NCBI GenBank assembly: GCA_977006965.1
Contig: OZ345355.1
Span: 2,604,001-2,668,000 of the forward strand
Length of the DNA stretch: 64,000 nucleotides
Direction: 5' to 3'
From: Phymatolithon calcareum
Taxonomy: Eukaryota > Rhodophyta > Florideophyceae > Hapalidiales
The position numbers and the translations under genes are program-made. A model generated the notes under the pieces. It made no database searches. It was given only the letters and a program-made list of their open reading frames with translations, and had not been told where the DNA came from. Positions 10,046-20,314 of the stretch are shown piece by piece (the stretch's first letter is position 1; every line of letters begins with the position of its first letter).

Positions 10046-11212
10046 CGAGGAAATTCGCTGAATGGTCACCAAGAGTGGTCAAAGTACGCTAAACATCCAC
10101 CCAACCCAAAACTACTACTCATCCGTTACGTAGAGAGCTGAAAGTTGCGTTTTTTGGAGGGGAAAGGGAAGTAGCTGCTACTTCCTCTTGATCCAAGTTT
10201 TGTACACATCTTCGAATTCGTCTGACAAGCCCAACGCACAACGCTCCCGCACTACTCACTCTGAAATCATGAACAAGAAGGAGCTCGTGCTACAGGTGGG
10301 CGACTACGTTGGATCAAGCTTCGTCGATGTTGTTAACGTCGTGGTCTCCCCTTCTATCGGGAATGCACACCTCGTGGAGAGGCGCAACAAGTAGCGTCTG
10401 ACATTCATCTGTAGCCCGCGCACAGCTTGCACATTCCGCGTGAACGTCAGCGCGCTGCCGAGCGTCGGCGGTGTCAGGATCACCAAGTCAATCGGACACA
10501 GCTGTGTTGGAGGCCCCTCAAGGGAGCCCCAATTCAAGACGGAGCTATTCGCGCGGCGGGCGCCCTTGCTGACTGAATTTGTTGCCAAAAGAGGCCGAGT
10601 CAGTGAAAATACCGCACAGCTGACGGAAATCGTTCGTAAACAAAGCGGTGCCGTGTTAAGCGCATATAGGCGCACACCGTAGTGGCTTCCAAGCTGGGCA
10701 CGGATGTCCACCACCTGGCGCATATCAGAGTACTTCGCTCGTACCTGGCCGCAGTTCGGAAGCGCGATCCCAGCGGAGTGTACAGGGTCACCACAAATCC
10801 TCTTTCTGGGACGATACGGCAGCAGCTTCACAGCATTTCTGTTGCCCAAAGGGCGCGATGGACACCTGGGCGGCCCATAACGGTTTCATCAGTGTTGACG
10901 CGGCCCACCGGACCTCCGTGACGCAGGGACAGCTTTTCACCCTAACGACTTATGATTCCAAAAGACAGGCGACAACTCTGGCCTTCGGCATCGCACAGAG
11001 AGAGTTCACTCAGTAGGAAGAGCTTCCTCTCCAGCTTTATTGCATGTAAAATTCACTGTCGGATAGAGAGCTCTGAGAAACGGATGAGAAGTAGGTTTCG
11101 GCTTCGGTGAGTATAATAGTATATTTTGCAATGGGTGGGTAGTATTATTGGCTAAGGGTGGATGTTTAGCGAACTTTGACCACTTTTGGTGGCCATTTAG
11201 CGAATTTCCTCG
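10046..11212 (+). mobile_element. Mutator-like DNA transposon remnant
   Basis: The ends are inverted repeats of about 57 bp beginning CGAGGAAATTCGCT, with the shared inner words GTGGTCAAAG and CGCTAAACATCCACCC. The flanks are TTTCTCTT (10038-10045) and TTTATCTT (11213-11220), an 8-bp TSD with one difference. The interior plus frame near 10890-11015 reads QLFTLTTYDSKRQATTLAF, resembling the Mutator-type transposase core. Other interior frames are broken. A related TIR end is at about 28510-28540. The classification is inference from TSD length, long TIRs and the short core motif. Confidence 0.65.
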
Positions 11213-11403
11213 TTTATCTTCCTTATCAATCTGAACCACAACTTTTCTCGTTTCTGAATTTGAAACTATCCACATGGTCAAATTATATTCTCCATGATGT
11301 CGGCAGACGCAGTATTCTGATGCGGCGACACCATTCCGCCTCCTACTAGTACCTCCAAATGTGCCCATCCACGCTACCGGACCTAGCTTGCACACGCACC
11401 GCG

Positions 11404-12039
11404 ATGAAGGTCGTTGTGTTCGGCGCAACAGGCGCAACAGGAATTGAGATCATTAAGTCATGCGTGTCGCTGGGACACACCGTAGTCGCCGCTGCACGGC
11501 GTCCAGAAGCGATCAATGCGCCCGACGGCGTGACGAAGGTGCGGATGGATTTCGACGATGAAAGCACGCTCCGCGCGGCGATGCGTGGCTGTGATGTTGT
11601 CGTCTCCGCTGTCGGTACCGGCGGCCTCAGGTCCGCACGCCAGCCTACAACGCTCTACTCGACCGCAACTCGCGCGCTGCGTTCAGCGATGCGGGCGGAA
11701 GGTGTACGCCGGATCGTAGTGCTGTCCTCAGGTGGCGTGGAAGAAGAGACTGGTGCACCGTGGTTCTACAACAATATCATTCGCCGCTACCTCATGAATA
11801 CATATCTTGATATGGCACGAATGGAAACTATCCTGCAGGAAAGTGGATCGGATATTGAGTTCACATGCGTGCGACTGACGTACTTGGGTGACTGGGGCAG
11901 TAAGCCATATATTGTGGGTGATCGAACTCTTGGTAGCGGCACTTTCAAGATCAGCTATGCAGATGCGGGGCTGTTTGTTGCGAACGAAATTGAACAGAGG
12001 AATTGGGTCAATGGGTTCCCCGTTCCTTCGTATACGTAA
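11404..12039 (+). CDS. NAD(P)-binding reductase-like protein, paralogue 1
   Basis: The predicted product is 211 residues with no intron. It starts MKVVVFGATGATG, a Rossmann-fold dinucleotide-binding GATGxxG loop at residues 7-13. It continues with RPEAINAPDGV, the acidic strand end DFDDEST and CDVVVSAVGTGG, then RRIVVLSSGGVEE. The conserved YLDMARMETIL stretch corresponds to the Y/K-like catalytic region in this atypical SDR group, and the end is FPVPSYT. It belongs to the NAD(P)H-binding (NmrA / biliverdin-reductase-B-like) group; the substrate is unknown. The ATG at 11404 is chosen because it aligns with the paralogue's start; an in-frame ATG at 11359 would add 15 residues. It is third-position GC-rich compared with the AT-rich surroundings, as expected of a selected gene. 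A related gene lies 1.6 kb downstream on the same strand. Confidence 0.85.
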   Translation: MKVVVFGATGATGIEIIKSCVSLGHTVVAAARRPEAINAPDGVTKVRMDFDDESTLRAAMRGCDVVVSAVGTGGLRSARQPTTLYSTATRALRSAMRAEGVRRIVVLSSGGVEEETGAPWFYNNIIRRYLMNTYLDMARMETILQESGSDIEFTCVRLTYLGDWGSKPYIVGDRTLGSGTFKISYADAGLFVANEIEQRNWVNGFPVPSYT

Positions 12040-12832
12040 GCATAGAACCCCAAGCGAAACGTGACGCGCAGAGCTTCAACTGAAGGACGATTTCACAGTT
12101 TTATTTTCTCCCTGAGCTACGGTAGGGTACTTTTTCACGTTCCATGCAATAAATAGCACGGGTCTGCCAACACGGGGTGACTCTTTTCGTGATCGTTCTC
12201 GAACCAAGTGTCTGCTGAGAGCGGGAAGGATGTTATCAGCAAAGTGACAGAACGCGCTGTGCAGCAGAACGTCGTATTGAACCGTTCAGTGTACGATATC
12301 TCGAGAAGATTTGGGGATTCATAGAATCTATGCGCGCAATGGTTCGCTTGGGAAGATAGTTCACGACCACGATGGAAGAAATGTGGGCGAGGAAGCAAGG
12401 GATGTGGCTAGGGCAATCAACATATCTAAAAGCAATGCGGAATATGATCAAGCTTGACACCAAGGTATTGTGAAGAAATCAAAGCGCCATTTTTAAATGG
12501 CACTTTCTTAAAAGAAATTGGACACAGGCTTTTGAAAGCTTGTGTCCAATTTCTAAAATCTTCTTTCTGAAGGCCGTCATCGAATCCGAGAAGGGGAAAT
12601 CCGTTTTGAGGATACGATTCCGATGCAGAAGTGTCGTGACGAACCGGTCTCGAAACGGCATTCACATGCCACTGTTACAGCAGACATATTCCAATCAATT
12701 TCGCCATGATGGCATGGCGGCCAAACGACTCGTCCGACGCGTCCGAGCGGACGTCTGACACGTGGAAATAGGTACGCCAAAAATCCTTGACCCACAACCA
12801 CCCTACAGTACCGTTGCACAATCGTAATTATA
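12040..12832 (+). other. Intergenic spacer with one strong hairpin
   Basis: No supported gene. The short frames on both strands have no recognisable similarity. The notable feature is the hairpin listed at 12513-12554. Confidence 0.5.
12513..12554. repeat. Near-perfect inverted repeat (hairpin)
   Basis: The arms AGAAATTGGACACAGGCTTT and its inverse pair over about 20 bp with one G-T type mismatch and almost no loop. It lies between the two reductase paralogues. It could be a transcription-termination or small-RNA hairpin, or the scar of a fold-back event; nothing else supports a choice. Confidence 0.7.
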
Positions 12833-13330
12833 TGGATTTATTGGGAAGGTACCATGTGTCACAATTGGAGGAAGTCGCACCTGCTTAGGCGTATTCTACT
12901 AGAATTGAAAATTTTCAGCCTCCTTAATTACTCGGAATTACATAGAATCACGTCAATGGCTCTAGCCACGTCAGTCTCTTCTGCCGGAGTCCATGTAGTC
13001 TTCTTCAGGATTCTGTTGAGTGTTCCAACGGCCCCTGCCCCTTGAGTGCCCCTTTATTCAATTAATTTCGATGGGTTTCTCGGAAATTGACCAACGAACC
13101 ACCTTGGGCAAAGAATTCTGTATCTGCTTTCTTTTATCCTCACTGCTTGGTGCGGTATACAATTCTTGGCGAATGTAATTTTCCTGGTGCTGTGCTCTTC
13201 TTGGTGCTCCCATACTCGCTGGAGGCCAGATCTATCTTGAATGTCAGTTGTCGTGTCTGATTCCCGCGTACAGTCGAGAGTTTCGAGTTCTAGATCTGCC
13301 CTTGTGTCTTCGGTCTCCTTCAAAAACTTG
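12833..13330 (-). pseudogene. LINE-H C-terminal fragment and 3' end
   Basis: On the minus strand the frame carries IPHQAVRIKESRYRILCPRW, then FVGQFPRNPSKLIE. This is the same C-terminal motif (R-x-R-x-L-C-x5-G-x-F-P) found in the copies at 26.1, 39.3 and 60.3 kb. The 3' terminus reads GGTACCTTCCCAATAAATCC. The polymerase domain is missing. It lies between the two reductase genes. Confidence 0.75.
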
Positions 13331-13622
13331 CTTAATCTTCGTCTTAGGTTCCGGAGCAGGTACTGTCGGCCCGTTGCGCAATCAAGACCTACGTTAGCTC
13401 AGCTGGGGGGCAAGTTGGAACGAGCCGCACCATGAAACGGACTGCGCTCATGTGCATCCAATTATATTCTGCGAACGGAAATTACATCGTGATATCAAAT
13501 TTTCCACGAGGTCCAATCATGCTCGTAAAGATGGCACGGGTTTTCACTCGCCGAACCGCTTCATTTGCTTAACTCTAGCAGATCACGTGCACAGCACCAC
13601 CGCTTTGCCAGCGCTTTCCAAG

Positions 13623-14258
13623 ATGAAGGTCGCTGTTTTCGGCGCGACAGGAAAGGCAGGCCTCGAAATCATAAAGTCATGTTTGGCTCTGAGGCATACT
13701 GTGATCGCTGCAGCGCGCCGTCCAGAAGCGGTGAAAGCTCCCCAAGGCGTCAAGACAATGCGGTTCGATTTCAGCGACCAAAATTCGCTCCGCGAGGCGA
13801 TGAGCGGCTGCGATGTAGTCGTGTCTGCGATCGGTGTTGCCGGACTCAGTGGTGCGCGAAACCCAACAACGCTGTACTCGTCGGCGGCGCGTGCTCTTCG
13901 TGCAGCCATGCGCGCTGAGAGCGTTCGGCGTATCATCGTTCTTTGTTCGGGCGGTGTGGAAGAAGATCCTGGTGCACCATGGTGGTACACCAGTATCATC
14001 CGTCGCTATGTCATGAATATGTATCTTGACATGACAAAAATGGAGACAATACTTGAGGAAAGCGTGCCAGACATTGAGTTCACGTCTGTGCGCCTGCCGT
14101 TCATGATCGGATTTGAGAATAAGCCGTACATCGTAGGCGATCGAACGCTAGGAAGTGGCGCTTTCAAAATCAGTTACTCGGATGCGGGACTGTTTGTTGC
14201 GAATGAGATTGAAGAAAGAAACTGGATCAATGGGTTCCCTGTACCGTCTTACCCATGA
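13623..14258 (+). CDS. NAD(P)-binding reductase-like protein, paralogue 2
   Basis: The product is 211 residues, the same length as the gene at 11404-12039, and collinear with it throughout. It has MKVAVFGATGKAG (Rossmann loop), RPEAVKAPQGV, CDVVVSAIGVAGL, RRIIVLCSGGVEE, YLDMTKMETIL and FPVPSYP. The frame is open upstream to 13452, but those codons have no counterpart in the paralogue, so the ATG at 13623 is preferred. The two genes look like a tandem duplication later separated by a LINE-H insertion. Likely a cytosolic NAD(P)-dependent reductase or a regulator of the NmrA type; substrate unknown. Good codon conservation argues that both are functional. Confidence 0.85.
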   Translation: MKVAVFGATGKAGLEIIKSCLALRHTVIAAARRPEAVKAPQGVKTMRFDFSDQNSLREAMSGCDVVVSAIGVAGLSGARNPTTLYSSAARALRAAMRAESVRRIIVLCSGGVEEDPGAPWWYTSIIRRYVMNMYLDMTKMETILEESVPDIEFTSVRLPFMIGFENKPYIVGDRTLGSGAFKISYSDAGLFVANEIEERNWINGFPVPSYP

Positions 14259-14264
14259 GAAAAA

Positions 14265-15110
14265 CGATTGAGTTTGTGTGCCCTATATGGCTTTGTGTAC
14301 ATTACCCTTCCTAGTATGCGTGAATTGAGAATGTTATGGATCTCAAAAGGGCTTTCGTAAGTATAAATTGACTTTGGAAGCAGTCTCGTATCCTGTTGCC
14401 GAGGAATGTAACGTCATCGGCGACGGATGGCCATGTACGGAGAATAGATTCTCCTCTTGTTACCAACTCTGGCTTAATGGACCGGGACAGTTGTTTATTA
14501 TCAAAGGAGATCTTCTGCAATAATAGAGAGGCTAACGCTGCAACATTCGGTGATAGTCTGTTCTCAATTTCGTGTATGGTTTTTTCTCGTGGAGCACAGC
14601 CAAATGCCGACTTAAGGTCAAGTACAGTTTAATGTTTCTTCCTGGTCTTACTGCTGCTATCTTGCGGAGGAGGGCCCTTTCAGTGCCTTTTCGGAACAGG
14701 AATCTCTTTTGTCATCTGTTGAAGGAATTTTTCTTCCGAATCAAAGTATCTACCGCTTATTTAATACTTTGCGCACGTTCGATAGTGAGCAAATCGGAAT
14801 GTAGCTCTTTGGGAAGCTTGGACCTCCTTTCTTGAAGATTTGGACCACCAGCTTCTCATTCCAGTCATTTGTCCAACACCCGAGCTTGCTGGCTCTCGTG
14901 ATCGTTGCCATTCGAAACTTGTAGTTGTGCTCCGGTGCGAGTTGTAGTGCTTAGGATAGTATCTGGGCCAGTTACTTCTCGCCTCAGGGCATGTCTGAGG
15001 GCTCTCTTGAGCTCTCGTTTTCGTGCTCGTGTTACTTGGAATTTTCTTAGCTGTATTGCTACGCCGTGCGGATCCTTAAGCTCTTCTTTCTGGTGAATTG
15101 CCATTTCCGC
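14265..15110 (-). pseudogene. Decayed LINE reverse transcriptase
   Basis: The minus frames in order are RALRHALRREVTGPDTIL, then FRKGTERALLRKIAAVRPGR and KLYLTL, followed by ISFDNKQLSRSIKP with RGESILRTWPSVADDVTFL. These resemble the GPD, QKG and DLK..FD words of non-LTR polymerases, with VADDVTF as a possible FADD box. Stops and shifts occur every 100-200 bp. Old insertion, family uncertain. Confidence 0.55.
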
Positions 15111-15362
15111 AAGGTCTAAGGGCTTCCATCAACAGCAATTCTTCTGGCCTCTCCGCTTCTTTATTCAGATAAGATTTTTCATCCTCTTCGAGAAATCGGT
15201 TTGAGGTGAAGAAAATAGCTCGTCAGTAAATTTTTCCTTGGTCATCTAGTGTACCTTTCTATCTAGAGTCCTATGTTATAGCCATTCGCCGGCCGAGTTC
15301 GTACTTTGGGCCCTATTTTAGGCTACTGTGCGGAGCTTGGCGAGTTTCTCGGGATCTTTAGT

Positions 15363-16185
15363 CATAATGAAGAGGATTTATTTAGAAGCAGGGCTGTAAA
15401 CAATATGATTGTTATGGATTGCAGTTTCAAGCGCAATATGCAATAAGTATTGCTCATCACCGCAGCCTGCAATACGGATTGCAATAAACGACAGCTCTTC
15501 AATACAGAATGCAATTACATGAACTTAAACAATCAATTTAGAAACGTCTTACTAGTCAGTAACAAGAACCTTCTCCTGGTACAGCTCATGATCTTTTACG
15601 AACTTCAGTCCTTTCCGATCTGGCACCATTAATGACTTCACTCAATTACTGGCCGTCCCAGAAATGCGAGTGCATCTTGAGGAACACCAAGGCTTCGAAC
15701 AGCTGCGGCGTCATCGATCTCCGATTCTAGGTCACCACAGTCTTCGCAAGACTCAATTCTACGCATTGCGTTGACAATACATAATTGTTGACCGCACTGT
15801 GGGAGTCGTGGAAAACCATAAATGTAAGGATTCAATCAAATCGGATTGAAATCCATTACAAGTCTTGCAATCCACCCGCTCTCCTCAATCACTGATTTTG
15901 ATTGCTAATTGCAATTAATTGCCATAGTTATGGATTGGACGGCAGTCCTGATGAGAAGGTACCATGAGTCCCGACGGAGGAAAGTCGACTCCTTTCTGCA
16001 CTCTCCCAGCCAAGAAAAGTTCTATTTGCCTTAATCAGAATTGCCTAGTATCATGTCAACGTCTCGAGCCACGTCATTCTCTTCTGTACAGGTCCGCGAA
16101 GGTTTCCTCAGGATGCTGTAGACTGTTCCGACTGCACGAGATCCAAAACTCATGGAATCGTGCATGCTAATCTGTTTCTCCGCTG
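15363..16185 (-). pseudogene. LINE-H 3' end, split by a hAT-like MITE
   Basis: Pieces at 15363-15388 and 15951-16185 rejoin into the LINE-H 3' terminus (…GATTTATT-GAGAAGGTACC… on plus), the same as at 12836, 35458 and 60889. The remaining coding part (SSCSCRRVP-like) is unreadable. The MITE at 15389-15950 separates them. Confidence 0.65.
15389..15950. mobile_element. hAT-like MITE rich in ATTGCAAT words
   Basis: The ends are CAGGGCTG and, inverted, CAGGACTG, flanked by TTTAGAAG and ATGAGAAG. Each flank is one change from TTGAGAAG, the sequence present at this point in related LINE-H ends without the insertion. An 8-bp TSD and a CAGG start suit hAT. The 562-bp interior has no coding potential and many TTGCAAT/ATTGCAA words near both ends. 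Confidence 0.65.
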
Positions 16186-17392
16186 CGTCCCATTCGCAAT
16201 CAGTTTCAGGCTAAATTGATTTGGTTTCGCAAGGGATTTTGAAGCACTGCGTCAAAGATGCATTCGAAGCTTCGCTAAAAAATATCATTCTTCTTCTCTA
16301 TTGATGGCCTCCAAAATTTACAGAATCAGCTTCCAAAACAAATGTGTGTTGCTTTTTCCTGAACAATCCTAACGTCACTATTGTCCCATTCTGATCAACC
16401 GTCTTTCATGAGATTCATCCGTTTTCATTGATCTTGCTGAATGTTAGGAATGAGCATCGATGTTGAGCCATATTTTTCCGGTATCAAAGGATATCAGAGT
16501 TTCGTCCCTGACATCGATACTATCAAGGGTATGATGTACTGTAATGACAATGTACACGTAGTACACGTGGAGTACGCGTAGCTGATTAAAATCGTACTGT
16601 AATGAAATGTATCTCGCGGTGCAGTTGCAAGAACCGCTATTTCATTCCTTCCTGCAAAACACGTAGCCAACGTACTGTATGGACACGCAGACGTTCAGTA
16701 AGTCCCTTCGAATTGAGAAAACTATTGATAGTATCAAAGGAAGTATCAGGCCTTGAGCAAATTTTCTTGATACTCTATCATACCTCTGATATATCATCAG
16801 GGTTAGGCGCATTATAGTGCTTTCAAATTGGCTTGATGCTCATGCGTACAAAATGTTCGATTCGTTTGGGACGTTCAACTATTGCATTCGTATGATACAC
16901 TCTGAGTCCGGTCGCGGAGAAAAGAAGCTCATTTCGATCCAATAGTTCGCTTTTTATGGAGGCGGGAAGCAAAGCCGTAATTTTTTTCAATTGAAGCTTA
17001 TATTCGTCAGATTGCGAGGCTGTTCAAAAAAGCATCACAGTCTTACGAACATATTGACAAGGCTACCTCACATGCTATCTATTTAATGACTAGAGAGTAA
17101 CTAAGGTGATTTCGAGCTGGTGCATGACTAGTAGTCATGCAGAAACTGGAAGTCTCTGAACAAAATGGTATCCATCAATTCGTGCAGCATTTTCACCCGT
17201 GCTCGCATCCTACACCTTTCGCAGTGACCACGTCGTCTTGAACATAAAATTGCCATTCGGGGCGTTCATGTCCGTCAGCACCTTGGGGCCCATAGAACGA
17301 AAGCACAATCAGACAATGACCATATTGAAGCTATCAACAAGGAAGCTCGAATGGCGAATATGTGCCAACCTGGACACAGCGTTTCTTGAAGT
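16186..17392. other. Unassigned spacer
   Basis: No gene is supported. There are a few local repeats: GTATCAAAGGA at about 16484 and 16731, and GTACACGTAGTACACGTGG near 16552. Nothing else is recognised. Confidence 0.45.
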
Positions 17393-17405
17393 CCTTGCCT
17401 TGACT

Positions 17406-17647
17406 TTTTTTTTTGAATTTGGAATTTATTAAACGCCCTCAGTAACACTCATGAGACTGCAAGGGAGATGCGTTTCAGCAGCTACGTTGTAGCTTCGATC
17501 ATATATTCAAATACTTGTAACCCGGGTTAACGTCGTAGCCCTAGCTGCAAAAACCCTCTCCCGTAAAAGGGCGGAGGGAAAAGCTTGGGGTCCACTGATC
17601 AGATTTCCTCAATTGGCGCCTTATCTATTCCATGTCGTCGTAAAAGA
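17406..17647 (-). mobile_element. LINE-B 3' end insertion (242 bp)
   Basis: On the minus strand it begins in the last ORF2 codons (…FYDDME stop), continues through the LINE-B 3' UTR, and ends GGGCGTTTAATAAATTC with an A run (T run on plus). A perfect 13-bp TSD, CCTTGCCTTGACT, lies at 17393-17405 and 17648-17660. This is an extreme 5' truncation. Confidence 0.85.
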
Positions 17648-17660
17648 CCTTGCCTTGACT

Positions 17661-18547
17661 GCTACATGTGCACTGCCATGCTAGTAAATAAAAGCGCCCG
17701 AATATAATCGGGTGGGTTCGTTTGGGTATTTTAATGGATAGGCGCGAGAGCCACCCAATCGTGCAGAAGGGCAATAGGTCTCCATAGTGTTCTCCGCTCC
17801 GGAAGTCTGATCCCTTGCCGGATACCTCTCTGCCAGCGTGAGGAAAGGATTAAAGTATAGAGAGGAACAAGAGAAGCTGGACCCTAACAGCCCAATATCT
17901 GCTACAATCGGTGATGAGCGGAAATCTCCGACAACTGACATGGTTTTGCACTCCAGAGAGCTAAGCTTGAACTGACCTGAACCCTTTCTTAGTATGCAAG
18001 AACGTACCGTGGTCCGGTAGGTCTTGCCCTAAGCCAGCGTAAAGGGGATCCATTCGGAGAATAGGAAAGGAAGGGCTTGTCGGACTCTTGGTTGACTTGA
18101 ACATTAGCGAATCTTGCTGAAGTCCTCAAGTCGCTGGCAGCCCACTTTTGGCTTATCAAAGAAACGAGTTTGTACGGTAGATAATGGGAAAAACTATTGA
18201 GCGCTTACCGGGCTCCACTTTTCTTTTTTTCTTTCTTTAGTGCTGTAGGCGTTAATTTAACGCCTGAACTTACCCTACAGCAAGTTCTCATTTTTGATAC
18301 TTTCACCGCTGCCCCATGCATTCACATATGCACTAGCCTTTCATAAAAGGCGGACGACTAAGAATTAGTCAATGAGCCTAAGTGCAGCTACTCCCGCATT
18401 AACAATATCTAGTTTTCAGCGCCTTTCAAAGCCCAAGTCTCACGACAATAACAGCTCATTTCACGACATTGAGGAAAATGTCAAATTGATTTCAATAAAC
18501 GCCTGTTAGACAAGTTTTATTCTACAGAAAATCTACCCAAAAGCAGA
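17661..18547. other. Spacer downstream of the membrane-protein gene
   Basis: No credible gene. It contains a small stem (GCTGTAGGCGTTAATTTAACG… closing with CCTACAGC) at about 18242-18282 and a pyrimidine tract just before it. The sequence next to 18548 serves as the 3' end of the minus-strand gene. Confidence 0.4.
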
Positions 18548-20314
18548 TTACACAAAAAATATTGGCAACATCGATGGCTCAGAACTTCCCGAGCTTCGTC
18601 TTTTTCGCAGTTTGTTCTTCTTCTCGAGTTGCGTCACAACCAATTCCTGCTTTTGATGCTGATTCTCCTCCTCAATCACCTGGGGGAAGCGCTTCACGCA
18701 GTAAAAAATTATGATGAAAACGATAAGCAGTAGCGTCGGGAGGGTGAGGATGAACACAATCGCGCCAACGATACCGATATCAATATCGCGAATCTGCGTC
18801 TTGCATTCTGGTGTGTCCAATGTCCCCGCATCTCGTTCCGCAATCTCGTGCAGCTCTTCACTCAGCTCCACATTCAAAATGTCCAGATCGATCGCACGCC
18901 GGTACTCGAGTGGCACCCCGCTGCCGTATAACCAACCGGCTCCGAATTTGTACAGTGCATTTTCTGTCCCGTAGACTGTCATGTTGCCACATGTACTTCT
19001 ATGCAATACTTGATAAGTTCCCGCGGTCTTGAACCCCACAACATAGTTCACAGGACTCTTCGGGTTGAGGGCCATGTCAAAACAATCAGAGTTTGTCTTG
19101 CATCGATGCCATGGATACTGTACGTACTTCCCCGGCGCGAAGACGGTCCGATTCCATACGCTCTCCGTCGCCGCGTCCTTTTCCACAGAGTAGTGTTTTA
19201 GGTCAGCCGCGGACAATTTTCGTACATCTTTCAGAGATGGTTTCTTCAGCTCGAAGAAAACTTGTTGTGCAACTGCGATTTCATAAAACAAGAGGAAGAT
19301 GATAACAGTCGCCGAAAGGGCGATGCGAAGCAATCGCTTTGCAACCTTGTACGACGCAAGCCGTTTCAAAACGCGATTTGAGAATAGTTTCTCCACGTCT
19401 TCAGGACTAAAATCAATAGATTCTGCCACGCTCGGCAATGGAGTAGTCTCCGCGACGGCGACCACAGGGTACTCGTGCATCAAGAACGATACAACAGCCT
19501 TGCGCGTCATCGGTCTAGGTCCAAACGCGACAGCAACAAACACAACATTCATCAATATGAGAAAGGAGAAGACAAGAAAAGCACCCCAAGCTCCGTACGT
19601 GAATGGATGGACGAGACGGTCCACAGGGAAAGGGTTCCGTCGAGTGATCGCCGCAGTATCGACACCGAAAATGACCAGTTCTTCCTTGATGAGCGAAACA
19701 GACGGAATAATGTGCTTTCGCACTCGGTCCGAGTTCTCCAATAGCAACCCGGTAGCTGCGAAGCGGTAGTCTGGGTACAGCTTTGCGGTTTCGTCGATAA
19801 AGTCGACCATATTATTGAAGAGACAGTCCGGTCCACCCCAGACGCAAAGCGCGTCGCGCGCGGCGGTACGTTGGATAACCTTGAACGCAGTGCCGCCAAG
19901 CTGTGAGAATTTAGAGTTAGGAGTGCTGCAATTGAACAACACGGAATGGTTATCGGATGTCATGCGAGAATCAAGTCGGATGTACGGTTCTTCGCGGAGA
20001 AAAATAAAGCAGGTACGATTTTTGCACTCATTGAAGTGCGTATTTTTTGGAGAGAAACGTCGCAGACAGCCAAGACGCTTCCCGGGATTCGTTGGTGGCG
20101 AAGCGAGTGATCCGTTAGCTGCCGGGAGCGTCGGCGACGTTCCGTTTGGCACAGAATCGGCGGGTGGCGCGGTCTCAAGACCAGGCGGTTGCGCCCTTGC
20201 GTTGGCGAGGAGAAGAATTGCCAAAAACAGGGACGCTGAATGTCCGAGGTATGTCGGACGCGGCCTTGACTTGAAGCGGGGTGTACGACTGCTTCGAAGT
20301 TGGGGTTGGAGCAT
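18548..20314 (-). CDS. Membrane protein with ionotropic-glutamate-receptor-like topology
   Basis: 588 residues in one uninterrupted exon. A basic N-terminus precedes a signal segment (about 29-41, LFLAILLLANARA). An extracellular region rich in Cys and N-glycosylation sites (NGT, NGS, NRT, NHS, NCS) follows. PFTYGAWGAFLVFSFLILMN at about 240 looks like the M1 entry of ligand-gated glutamate channels. A second hydrophobic helix (ALSATVIIFLLFYEIAVAQQ, about 335) stands where M3 would be, followed by a second extracellular lobe with LKDVRKL and a late Cys. The lobe contains WLYGSGVPLEYRRAIDLDIL, like the end of the S2 lobe, and leads to the last helix (IGIVGAIVFILTLPTLLLIV, about 525) and a basic tail. 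The canonical SYTANLAAF word is absent and the pore loop is not clear. Inferred: plasma-membrane ligand-binding receptor or channel. The alternative is another three-pass membrane protein. Confidence 0.6.
   Translation of the reverse strand: MLQPQLRSSRTPRFKSRPRPTYLGHSASLFLAILLLANARAQPPGLETAPPADSVPNGTSPTLPAANGSLASPPTNPGKRLGCLRRFSPKNTHFNECKNRTCFIFLREEPYIRLDSRMTSDNHSVLFNCSTPNSKFSQLGGTAFKVIQRTAARDALCVWGGPDCLFNNMVDFIDETAKLYPDYRFAATGLLLENSDRVRKHIIPSVSLIKEELVIFGVDTAAITRRNPFPVDRLVHPFTYGAWGAFLVFSFLILMNVVFVAVAFGPRPMTRKAVVSFLMHEYPVVAVAETTPLPSVAESIDFSPEDVEKLFSNRVLKRLASYKVAKRLLRIALSATVIIFLLFYEIAVAQQVFFELKKPSLKDVRKLSAADLKHYSVEKDAATESVWNRTVFAPGKYVQYPWHRCKTNSDCFDMALNPKSPVNYVVGFKTAGTYQVLHRSTCGNMTVYGTENALYKFGAGWLYGSGVPLEYRRAIDLDILNVELSEELHEIAERDAGTLDTPECKTQIRDIDIGIVGAIVFILTLPTLLLIVFIIIFYCVKRFPQVIEEENQHQKQELVVTQLEKKNKLRKRRSSGSSEPSMLPIFFV

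Noticed and set aside
15450-15632. 60-codon frame in the MITE
   Set aside because: Consists of the repeated ATTGCAAT words and has no protein-like composition.
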